Positions 14,058 to 24,523 of a stretch of DNA of 64,000 bases are shown piece after piece (within the stretch, counting starts at the first letter, position 1; each line of letters starts with the position of its first letter). A program made the position numbers and the translations under genes. The notes below the pieces were generated by a model. That model did no database searches, was not told the DNA's origin, and saw nothing but the letters and a program-made list of their open reading frames with translations. The stretch covers positions 21,455 to 85,454 of the forward strand of contig CAJNOQ010000063.1 in assembly GCA_905250885.1 (NCBI GenBank). Direction: 5' to 3'. The stretch comes from Didymodactylos carnosus. Lineage: Eukaryota; Rotifera; Eurotatoria; Philodinida; Philodinidae.

Positions 14058-15027
14058 TGATAAGTTTTTTTCGATTCTCGTAATATGAAATGTGGTAATA
14101 CACTAATAGAAAATACGACTATCTCGCTAGACTCAAATAAGATCACCAATGTTGTTTATTACTGTTTCTTTCTCATTGTAGCGATTAATGGTCAAGGGGG
14201 ATGTATGTGTAAGAGACAGAGAAAAGAAATTAAGAGAACGAATCTAGAACAAAAAAACAAATTAAATATTCGGCTCGAAAAAGATGAGTCATTCGCAGAA
14301 CATGTATGAGTGAGAATAGAATAATAACGAAATAGATAAAAAATGAGCAGTCTTCTTGGAAATAAATCTTTTTCTAAACAGTTGAGAGGGAGAGGGGGCG
14401 TCATTTCCCTCAGCATTTGAAAAATTTTGCATTTCGTCATCCAAATGGTTTTTATTTTGTTTAAAAAAGTAATCAATGACAAAGAAATTTGTTACGCCCC
14501 CTCTCGTCCGAGAAAATTTTCAAAATAACGTAGAAAATTTATTTACAATCCCATTCTGAGCAGATCTTTGTAGAAAATTGAAGAGACAAGAAATAGAACA
14601 AGCGTGTTTCCCAACTTATATAAAGAGGAACGTAAATCGTTTTGATCAAAAATAAGATCTATGAAACATTTTAGAAAATAGTCGAAAAAACTCATTGATA
14701 GCGAATAGAACTGCTTCCTGTAATCAGATGAGTTTTTGAACTACGGCAAACACAAAAAGCCTTCAAATAATGAAACAAGTAGAAAAAAATAAAATCTTAA
14801 ACAGAGAAGATCATTATTCTCCAAATTACACGGAGAAATAAAACAAAAAAAAAACTGATGTACAAATTCTTTTGAAGAATGCGATCAACGCAATTTTTTT
14901 ATCTAAGACTGGCTTTACTTGAATTTGTCGGATAAAATTGCCTTTTTGAGAAAAGTGATACATACATCCATATTTGTTTATGCTAATTATAAAATTAATA
15001 TTTTTAGAAAGAAAACAGCAAGCGACA
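14058..15027. other. Intergenic, upstream of GSK3
   Basis: No gene recognised. It should hold the GSK3 promoter and the end of the MED8 transcript. A short opposed pair, GAGAGGGGGCGT near 14390 and ACGCCCCCTCTC near 14494, frames about 115 bp and could be the ends of a tiny decayed element. Confidence 0.5.
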
Positions 15028-15765
15028 TTAACGTCGATTAGCCGCTCGTGCAACAAAGCGTGGAACGTTTACATGACGTGCTTGTGACGTCGATGGTTGT
15101 GCATTTATTGCGTCCGTATTCGACGTTGTTACTGCCGATTGTGTTTCGGCTATTTTTAGTCCAATTCCACTATTCATAGCTTCCATGAGACGTTTAGTAT
15201 CTTCCGAATTATTGTAAGGTTGTAAATTATATTGTTTTTCTGTTTTTTCTGTTGCTTCTTTTGTTTTCATAAACATATTCGTGATACTATGAATAACAGA
15301 ATTTAATTCTTGAACACGGCGTTGTACATCATTTTGTGTTGTAATTGTTGTTGTTGGAGCATTTTTATTATTTATATTCATCAACTGTTTTTCTCTTTCT
15401 TCGATATCTGGGTGATTTTTTGTACGTAATAGTGTTGGCATAAAATCATGTGTAAATGTCGTTATACGACGCTCAGTCATCTGTTCTAATTGTGGATCTT
15501 TATCTTGGGATAAACACATTGGTATGATGCCATGTGAACGTAAGATAGGCAATTTATCTTTAATTGTGTTGCGAATTGTCGTTATTTGGCTAGATAAGAC
15601 ATTCATTTGATCTAATAAATTTGGCCATGATAAATCAATTGTGTCTCCACCGTTTGGGACACCACGTTGTTCGTATTCGATTAAAAAATTTGATAAAGAC
15701 TGTTTTAAATCACGAACTTTATCTGTACACTGTTTTACAGCTTGATCAGCTTTGTCTGTATTCAT
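15028..15765 (-). CDS. MED8: Mediator complex subunit 8
   Basis: A single uninterrupted coding exon of 245 residues. The N-terminal 150 residues follow MED8 in order: an amphipathic helix (AVKQCTDKVRDLKQSLSNFL), LSWPNLLDQMNVLSSQITTI, a second helix ending in LPILRSHGIIPMCLS, then TERRITTFTHDFMPTLLRTK and the EEREKQLMN helix. This is the part that packs into the Mediator head, where MED8 anchors MED18/MED20 and supports RNA polymerase II initiation in the nucleus. The second half is Thr/Asn-rich linker ending in RHVNVPRFVARAANRR, a basic tail. An acceptor-like TTTTCAG lies ten bases before the start codon, so a 5' UTR intron or a trans-splice site is likely. The next gene, FAM221A-like, is on the same strand about 1 kb upstream. 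Confidence 0.9.
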   Translation of the reverse strand: MNTDKADQAVKQCTDKVRDLKQSLSNFLIEYEQRGVPNGGDTIDLSWPNLLDQMNVLSSQITTIRNTIKDKLPILRSHGIIPMCLSQDKDPQLEQMTERRITTFTHDFMPTLLRTKNHPDIEEREKQLMNINNKNAPTTTITTQNDVQRRVQELNSVIHSITNMFMKTKEATEKTEKQYNLQPYNNSEDTKRLMEAMNSGIGLKIAETQSAVTTSNTDAINAQPSTSQARHVNVPRFVARAANRR

Positions 15766-16785
15766 TCTATGATCTGAAAAGAAATATTAGCAGAAGCTTC
15801 TATGGTGCAGTATCTAAACACTTTTTTTTAGTTCTATTTTGTAATTAAATATTCGAAAGTAAATAAAAATCAGCCAAATTTTCTTATTAAAGCCTTTTTT
15901 TTAATTAATCATGTGTTTTTATGTGTCTGCATATGTGCGGAAGGATGAAGGCAAAATTCGGCAGCCATGAATAGATTCTTAATAGTCAGTACCTCATTTG
16001 CATTTTATTTGACGAAATATGTTTACATTAGATTATGATAAAACTTTATGAATTAAATATAGGTGAAATTAATTATTTTTCTTCCGTTTAAATTGGTATG
16101 AAAAACCTGTCGAATCATTCGTGAATAATACAGAAGTTAGCGACATCTTACGAACAGATCGTTATGTCTCGAATCAATGAAGAATAATACATAAAACCTG
16201 AAACTTAAATGTGGTGAGTTGTTTCAGATTAGAAATGTAAGAAATAGATTTTTATCGCCACGGCATTTCTTGATAAACTTCAGATATTTCAGACTGAAGT
16301 TTGGATCGAGGAACGTAATGCTGAACATATCTCTTTATTTTCTATGTTCAATCATGTATAAAACCCTTTTAGAATTCAGTTCTTACCATGAAGAACAATT
16401 TAACAAAGAACAATAATTTTGAAGACGCCTGTCCGTCAAAATGCTGAATTTTTTTAAAAAATATAATGGATAATAGGAAAAGCGTCAATATTGCGTTGGA
16501 AAACATTAAGCTGAGATAAAATAAAAATATTTTAGTGAAAGGATTATCTAAACACGTTTATACAGTAATCATTAATATGTGCAAGGTAAGATCGACCGAA
16601 CACTGAACTACTATCACAAATTAAAAATAAATGAAAGTATCAGTATGCTTATATAGCTTCCCCATTTTGCATTTTCGGTTGTCGTATACTCCCAAATTGA
16701 AGCAGGAAAGCTCTTTCAGTCAATAGAATACATAAAAAACAATTCATTCAATAGCTTATTGTTCAATAAATAATACATCGAAAAC
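15766..16785. other. Intergenic, nothing recognised
   Basis: AT-rich DNA between two minus-strand genes (MED8 and FAM221A-like). No exon, repeat structure or RNA gene was recognised on either strand. Confidence 0.5.
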
Positions 16786-18365
16786 TCATTTTTTAATATG
16801 TCTTTGCGGTGAAGTGCCGCTTTTTCGACTACCCGTCGTTAATTGAGCATCTGAATTATAGGGATTTTCCGGTGCTTTAACCGATTTTGACAGATGTTGC
16901 TAAAAATATAAGAATAGTCATGATTGGATTTTCAATAATATAAGTCATATTCATATGCTGATGAGATCGCTGTGTTTATGAAATGTATTCCTTTTTTTCT
17001 CTTGCGTTCTGTCTATAGTATACGTATGTATATGTTCTGTTATGATAAAATTTTAAGAATTTGCCGGGACGGTCTGACTTACGACAGCCAAGAGGTAGGT
17101 ATAACTAGCCCATAACATCCTTTCTCTTACTCGTTCTTTATATCTTCTTTCATAGTAATCTAATTCACTTTCGCCACCACGTCGTAATTGATTTTGAGCT
17201 TCTTGACCTATAAATAGAATCTGCAATTAAATAGTAATAATTTATCTTAGAACGTCTTGCGCACTGCTAGGATCGAGTGCGGCGTGTGTCCGTAATATCG
17301 GGTGATCTGCCGCTGTGATTGGTTGATTTAAAAATTCATCACTCGGTCGACCTAAATGCATTAATAGATATAGATCCTTAATAACTTTAACTCGGACCAT
17401 AAAGATGAGTAAAGCGAACGAAACAAGCTGTTTTCGATATAACTTGTATGATTACCATACCTCTACCACTTTCATCTAATCGAAGATATCCTTCAGCCAA
17501 TGAACTAAAGCCCGTCATTCCACCCATTGCTTTGTAAGGCGTAGCATACGATCCCGTTGGATGACCACGTTTTTCTCGCTCTTCTGCTGTCTCCACAAGT
17601 GTGAAATGCTTATTAGCTGCTGTGCCACAGCCACATGTGAATGGGGTACTGAAACCTGAACAAGCGCAGCCTAAAAGAGAAAAAACCTGTTATTGATAGA
17701 TCGCCTCAACAGTGTATAATTATACCTTTTTTACATTTGTACGGTGGATTTGTAGAATGATGTTCTAAAGCATGTTTACATCTGCAATTAGGATCACTAG
17801 TGCCTGATGAATTTGCTGCGTAATCAAATGAAACACAGCGACAACCAGAGGCACGACATGGAAGAAGAATTGGACGATCATTTGGTATTTGTTGAAAATC
17901 AGTTTTGTGCTCAGTGAATCTTTTTTAACAATAGAAACGGTTCGTCATATATGTGATAAAAATTTCTCAATCACTAACTTACCTATGTCGACATAGACAT
18001 TTGTGCTGTGGTCCGACTAGAATACAATCCATTCCCTCTGGATTCACCCACGATACGTATAAACGATTATGCAAACGCTAAGGGTATAAAAAATCTTGAA
18101 TAATTAAATAATATGAGAGATCTATGATCTTTTACCATGGGCAAGACACGATTTTTGTACGCTTCAAATTCTTCGGGCGTAAACATTTGGCCTCCGTCAT
18201 CGTCACCCACAATTCTAAATGTGTATAATTTATTGTTTTTTTCAAGTATATGTAAATAATAGAAGAAACTAATACATACGCTCGATATTCAAAATAAGCG
18301 TCCACATGAGCTGCAGCATTAGGAGGTGCTTGAATGTATTCACCGGGAGCTCTTCTATTTGCCAT
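16786..18365 (-). CDS. FAM221A-like cysteine-rich protein
   Basis: At least eight short exons read in order like FAM221A: MANRRAPGEYIQAPP...VDAYFEYRA, then IVGDDDGGQMFTPEEFEAYK, RLHNRLYVSWVNPEGMDCIL, a cysteine/histidine block (CLCRHR, CRASGCRC, CRCKHALEHH, CKKGCACSGF, CGCG), ETAEEREKRGHP, and AMGGMTGFSSLAEGYLRLDE. The end is SELDYYERRYKERVRE followed by a last exon ending IKK and a stop at 16786. All joins tested keep frame with GT-AG ends. The cysteine pattern suggests structural metal binding; the family has no established biochemical role, though relatives are linked to cilia-bearing tissues. The start is the ATG at 18365; an extension through the preceding TTG is not needed. Confidence 0.9.
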
Positions 18366-20513
18366 CAATTTATTTTCTTATTCTATCTCAAATATCATAT
18401 GTGAAAAAACAATAAATAGTATGGTTTAATTTAGTAGTAGATCTGACATATTAGGAAAAACAACAATAGGTTCATACCATGTATTCTTTTGAATAGATTA
18501 AAAGCGTTAGCAATTTCACTAAAAAATTGTAGTAAATCAAAATCACTAGAAATTCAAAGAAAGCTTGGATAAAAAGGATATTATCTAATAGGATCTAAAA
18601 TTTTCGAGTTTTTGGCTAGTTTGAAGGCTTTCAGCTGGAAACATCTTTACTTACAATTTTAAATCTATAAATTTTATTCGTCATAAGAGAATTTTAATAG
18701 AAAACCTTTTCTAGGAGAACCATGTAATTTTAGATTATGCCGTTCAGTGCTAAGAACAAAACATTTTTCGAAGACTTTCAAAGGTGGCTTCAACATATAA
18801 GATGATTTTTTTATAGTGCAGGAAACTACGTACCATCTTCCTAGAAAGTCAGAAATCTCCCATTAAAATCTCAAGACGATGAAAATTGAGGTAGCTTTTG
18901 GTGATGAGGACTGCTGTTTAAATGGGGCTCTGGTTGCTTTTTCTCTTCGTTTCGCGTTAAAAATCGCGATTTTGACAGGAAATAGGTAAATTGAAGCGGG
19001 ATTACATTACATCTTGGTGACTTTCTCATGCACCGAACATCTCACAATCTTGAAATAGAAACTTTTTTTTTATTCGAATGCTGCACTGATGTTTCAATAA
19101 AAGCAAATCAACTGTGCGATCTCAAACAATTTTCTAAAAATATTTCGATCCCACAATTTCAACAAAGAAACGATAGCCTAATCAAAATAATTTTTTTTTC
19201 ATGTAGAGAACAATTTTTTTCACCTTTTCCCTATTCAGGTGACATAAAAAAATAAGCTATTGAGTACAAAACTTTCTTTTCTTTTTAAACATCGAATAAT
19301 TCCCTAACTGTCTCCGCCCGACTGTGTATAAAGAATTCTTATATCTTCCGTTTACTTGGAAGTAACTGGTGGAGAAAAGTAATATCCGAGGGTTTTTTAT
19401 CAAATACTTTGATACGGAAGGTCTAGTGGAACAAGAAAACATGAATAGAGAAACCAGAAAATCTTTCTTGCAGAAGGTCTATGACTACAGTTTTTGACTA
19501 AAGTGAAATTTAATTTTTCGTACGAGCACTAGTCTCGCTTTTCTAGACCACTGCTGTGCTAGTCGTCTATAAGTCAAAGTCTTTAACACGAATATTGCGC
19601 GAAAAAGCAATTTTTTTCTCGTCACTAATACCATTTGTTATATGTGATTTTTTTTCTATTGAAAAACTAAATAAATAAGAAAGAAAAATATTTAGCTCGT
19701 ACGAAAAATATTATCTCTCTGGTTTTGAGTTATTCTAAAAAAAATGAGCTTCTCGATTTCACTGCCTTTTTTCCAATTTTAAGAACTTTCTTTCTAAATA
19801 TTTTACAATTGGCAACTCTGGAAACGTTTCTCCCTTGTAAATAGACATGTCAGTTGTTCTTGAGTACAGAAGATGCGCAATAAGATGTCTACCATCATGC
19901 CAGGTTTTCATTCGCGTTACTACGTGAATCAGAGGCTATAGAGGTCACACACGTATACGACTATAATAAAGACAACCGACTTTTTAAAAAAATGCCTAGC
20001 TGTGATTGGACAAATGGTATCAAACAAAACGAACGGAATGCATAACATATTTCAACATATGTGTGATAAAAATTGTTTTCTGAGGATAGAATTCTGAATT
20101 TTTTATCAGTCAAGTAGTTTGTGATAGGTATCTGATAGAAGTGATAGAATTTATCATGAAACAGAGTTTCTGAAACTGTCTCTCAACCAAAAGGCGCTAG
20201 TTTATATTTTTATTTTCTGCGTATTTTTTGACCAGACTTGACTTGGGAGAAAAAATTTCTCACATCAACTTGACATGAAAATTTTTTTAATGACTTGTCC
20301 AACTCTGATCACTGTACTAGAGGAAAGTTTGAAGTTATATCTGGCAAAATTAGTCGGATATCTGCTTCATCTTCTTGTACCCTCTGATAAAATGTGCACG
20401 TATGAGTTGTTTTTACCAGAGTAAATTCAGAAAAGGAATGCTGTAGTTGGAATTTTACAAACAATTTTCGTGAAGAAAGATCGTATCATTCAGTTTGTAG
20501 ATGTATAAAAGAT
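18366..20513. other. Intergenic between divergent genes, nothing recognised
   Basis: About 2.1 kb between the FAM221A-like gene (-) and the NDUFAF4-like gene (+), so it should carry both promoters. Short open frames at 19028-19442 lie on opposite strands without family features. No inverted repeat or RNA gene was recognised. A TTTGTAG acceptor-like site lies thirteen bases before the NDUFAF4-like start. Confidence 0.5.
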
Positions 20514-21224
20514 ATGGGTGCAATCGTTGGAAAAGGACGTCGGGCACTTCGTATGTATAACATTGAGAACCGTGTTGAAAAATTGATTAGTAAAGATATT
20601 AAAGAGAAACCAGCCATGTCGCCAAGATTTCCAACAGAAGAAAGGTATCTTAGCGAAAGTAGGCTATTATGTACATCATTACAGTTTTCTGTTCTATTTA
20701 CACAGCTTTATGTAATTCTAGCAGTTTTACCAGAAGCAATTCATGAAAAAAATGAACAATTATTAGAGAATTTAAAAGATGTCAAAGTTTATTCGAGTGG
20801 TGATACAACAGATTTATTTCAACGTCAATTAAATGAAACTCGACATGCGCACCGTCATTACTCTGACACAAAGTCACAATTAAAATCAGTTATGAATAAA
20901 GAAGAAGACCCATTTGGTTACATTGAACCACTTCAAATTCCTACTGGTCACATAACAATTCGTCAGTTTCTCACCTATTTACAACAACGCGTTGATAAAC
21001 CGGACGAGTTTAATGTTGAACATTTTTCAAATATGTATAAACTGAAACCGTCATTAGCTGAAAACTTACTTCGTTATCATTATTTACTAATTCGACAAGA
21101 AATTACGAGACCACCAGTAGAACCCAAAATTCGAATCTATGATGCTCTAGGTAATATAGCAGACATTGAAGATGAAGCACACAAAAAATTACCAAGTTCA
21201 CAAAAAAATGAATTTATTAATTAA
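20514..21224 (+). CDS. NDUFAF4-like complex I assembly factor
   Basis: Reads as NDUFAF4: MGAIVGKGRRA with a Gly2 that could be myristoylated, NIENRVEKLISK, MSPRFPTEERYL, a helix NEQLLENLKDVKVYS, the DPFGYIEPLQIPTGHITI stretch and the C-terminal FSNMYKLKPSLAENLLRYH. The human protein (175 aa) is a peripheral inner-membrane/matrix factor that works with NDUFAF3 on the Q module of NADH dehydrogenase. The frame runs 236 codons unbroken, but 20659-20721 (63 nt, GTAGGC...AATTCTAG) looks like an intron: it encodes a hydrophobic piece (LLCTSLQFSVLFTQLYVILA) absent from the family, and its removal joins YLSE-T-VLPEAIHEK as in relatives, giving 215 residues. The C-terminal ~30 residues are longer than in vertebrates. 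Confidence 0.85.
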   Translation: MGAIVGKGRRALRMYNIENRVEKLISKDIKEKPAMSPRFPTEERYLSESRLLCTSLQFSVLFTQLYVILAVLPEAIHEKNEQLLENLKDVKVYSSGDTTDLFQRQLNETRHAHRHYSDTKSQLKSVMNKEEDPFGYIEPLQIPTGHITIRQFLTYLQQRVDKPDEFNVEHFSNMYKLKPSLAENLLRYHYLLIRQEITRPPVEPKIRIYDALGNIADIEDEAHKKLPSSQKNEFIN

Positions 21225-21566
21225 CCAATTTTCTTTATATGCTTAGACGCCTAGTTTTTACGTACATTTATTGTTCTGTAGGAAAATTGTTTTTTTTTTA
21301 ACATTTACAGTATAGATCTCTTTCACAAACTAAACTGGAAAAATGAAGAAAAAGCACCAGTTTTATACAATTGATCTAGATCATATTAAACATTTGGTTT
21401 GTACTGAGAAATGATTGGATTCTTTAAAGCAGTTATTTTTTTCTTTGAAAGAATGAAGAACATCTGATTTAACTTCGCTCGTATACAATAATCGGTAAAA
21501 GATGCTCTTCATTTAAATAATTAATCGAATGAGGGAGGAAAAGGGAGATGAGTCTATCTCATGTGC
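21225..21566. other. Intergenic between convergent genes
   Basis: About 340 bases between the stops of the NDUFAF4-like (+) and ANKUB1-like (-) genes. AT-rich, no recognised feature beyond T and A runs. Confidence 0.5.
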
Positions 21567-24523
21567 TCATTCAAATGTTCGTTTACTTTGATTTAAAGAA
21601 AATTCAATTCCTAAATTAACTTTTTTAATCCATGATTTTTTCGTAAACGCTGTTGCTTCAATCATACTTTGCAGAGCGAGATCAGACAATGATAAAGTTG
21701 AAGAACTTTCCCAATCACCAATCAGTTCATGTCGTATTTTATCATCTGATCTCAACACAAATCGATAATCAATCTTTTTTGCCTCTCGAGGTAGCAGTAA
21801 TTTCACCTCCTTTACTTCCGGTAATATCGATGTTCGATTTTTGTGCTTTTTTCGTGCAACAACCTTCTTTTTCGTTTTCTCAAGTTCTTTTTGTTTATTG
21901 TTGATTATTCGTGTTCTTGGAGCAGTACTTTCCGCTTCTAATTTACGTTTCTTCTTCTCAGCAAGTAAACTGGCAATATTTGGATCAACTGGTGCTGTTT
22001 GAACGGCAGCAGTACTTGCTCGCTGAGTATGCCACTCATTTTCACGTTGTTTTACATTTGCCCATTCATTTCCGCTTAGATGTCTTAGTGTGCGACCATC
22101 TTTATCCGGTTTGTACATCATTTCTTTGATTAAACGAAAACGATTAGTAAATAAACGTATTCGTATTGGAATATAGGCTGATTCAGTTGACGATTGTGCA
22201 GATGATCGAATATCTTTAGTAGGAGAAAATATTGTTATCCTTGAATTTGACCGTGGTTTACTCGATGCAGTTTTCTACAAAAAAAATAGAGCAGACAAAA
22301 TTTTTTATTAAAATGATTTGACATTTTTCATATTTGAAATGGAAAATATATTTATTAACTGAATACCTGCTTTCGATCTTGATCTGGTGTATTATGCGGT
22401 ATAATCGATTGCATTGAAATTTGTGCATTAACATCATCCATAATCGATAATATGTGATCTTCCTCTTCCAAAATTGTATTATGTTGTTCACCTGTTCCAT
22501 CGCTAATAAAACCAACTTCGATTAGATTAATAACATTGCGAAGTAATAATGTTTCTAATCGAAATATTCCCGACACTTTATTCCAAAGTTTTCTACCAGT
22601 TGTTTTTCCTGAATAGAGTGTGTTTGTATTGCCTGTTCGACTACCTGGACGTTGTTGGCCAGCAATTTTGGTATATAAAGTATTTAAAACGTTGAAACTG
22701 AAAATAGCTATACAAATTCAGACTAAAAATACTTTGAAACAGGTGTTTTAGAATTTAATTTTAAACATCGAAGCATTTAGCGATTCAATTCTGTTACTTC
22801 CCAAACTCCGCACACTTTTAATTAATTTCAAATTAAGATCGAAGAATCTTAGCGGTAGATGGGTGAAAGTGTGCAGAATATAACAGGAAACTATTCAATT
22901 TCTCATATTTTTCAAAGATTTAAATGCTTTGGTTGACATTCTAGACATGTGTATAGCTAACTAAGTTTTGTGTTTTTACCTTTTCAAATGATTTTCCATT
23001 TGTTTTGCTTTTAATTTTTCATGGTCATCTATAAAATAGATAGTACGTGCTTTTTCTTTTGCATATTCGGCTGTTGAATAAAAATCGCAAAAATCATTGT
23101 TGTATCCATCTATTAATAATTTATAACCTAATAGACCACTAACATTAATTGGCCTTTTTTTCAATGAACTAAATTGTGATCCTTTTCTTAAATAACATTT
23201 TTCTCTAGCACGATCAGCCCATGATTTTAATGCATACATTTGTTTACTTGTTATTGTCACATTTTTAGATAATTTAATACCACCAAATTGTTTAGTAAGA
23301 ATAAATAAGGCTATTTCACGATGTTTTGATTGTAGAACAGGATCTGATTTCTGTTGTCGTAATGCTAACCGCCACGGAGAAATTCCATAACCATCGGTTT
23401 TTTGAAGAATAGTTGATTGTACGCTACCGAACAATAAAACAATACCAACTTGAACACTTTCAATTGCCTCATGGATAGGACCTTAAAAATAATTAATATT
23501 GACAAATTTTTTCTTAAATGATTATACATTTATACAAACATCGAAAATAGTCTGGATGTTTTGATAGTGATGCACACCATTGACGAGACGGATGATGACC
23601 TACGGGTTTATCAGCTCTTGCACCAATATTAATCAATGCTCGCGCCTATAAAAATAATGACTAAAAAAAATAGAAAAAACAGTGATATTAACGAACCAAA
23701 TCAACGTTGCCATAATGAGCTGAGATATATAAGGCAACTTGAAGCATATACTGTTTAACAAGTTCATCATGACTCAATAATGTTAATACGGCTTTTGTAT
23801 AACCTATAAATATAATAAATATATTTACTATGATAAAATTATTCGAAAGTTAAATATACCTTTAATAGCATAACTATAAAAATCACTCCATCCTACCCAA
23901 GTTTGAATGGTGAGTGTTGAACGAGGTTCTAAACACGAAAAGAAATATAATAGGAGAATATAGAAAAATTATATCATCTATTTGATTATTTTTTTAATTA
24001 ATAACCTATGTCATATGAAGATAGTGTAAAATGATCAAATAATTCATTGTTATTATCCACTACTAGGCGAAATGCCGATAATGGCAGACCAGTTTTTCTA
24101 CTAGCAATAATTCTCATTTGAATTATCGTTGTATCAATTGGATGAAGGTTATCATCATATATGTCAAACATTTCACCTCTTATCGGTAAAAAAAATCGAT
24201 AATTTGGTATCTAAGAAGAAGACAAAGAGAATTAAAAAAAAGGTGTATTTATAATCTAATTTATGTGTGTTTACTTTATCTTCTCGTATAGTACATTTAA
24301 CTGTTGCACCAGAGTCTATGCTTAAATCATCTATATACCATTCTTCTTTCAATGGTGTATTATCGTATAATAATACTAAACGTCTATTTGTTTTTTCACT
24401 ACAATTTGATTCAAAATGAAAACGATGTTCTAACCATCTTAATAAATCAGCAACAGTAGAGCCTTGTTTACCATTGTAAATCACTCGTTCACCTGTTGTT
24501 GTAAACTGAATAAGAAAATACAT
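21567..24523 (-). CDS. ANKUB1-like ankyrin and ubiquitin-like domain protein
   Basis: About ten exons. The N-terminal ubiquitin-like part starts MYFLIQFTTTGERVIYNGKQ and continues through LLYDNTPLKEEWYIDDLSI and GATVKCTIRED, aligning with the ANKUB1 beginning; the in-frame upstream Met would add residues the family lacks, so I chose the ATG at 24523. A second ubiquitin-like stretch follows (IQMRIIASRKTGLPLSAFRL), then WVGWSDFYSYAIKG, ankyrin repeats (VALYISAHYGNVDLARALINIGARA; PIHEAIESVQVGI; DGYGISPWRLALRQ), and a family tail including KMYALKSWADRAREK-like residues and GLLGYKLLIDGYNNDF. The last exon (22121-21567 and upstream) is Lys-rich with a helix KKRKLEAESTAPRTRIINNK and is probably nuclear or cytoskeletal by charge, but no function is established for ANKUB1. 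Gene ends with QSKRTFE. Confidence 0.8.
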
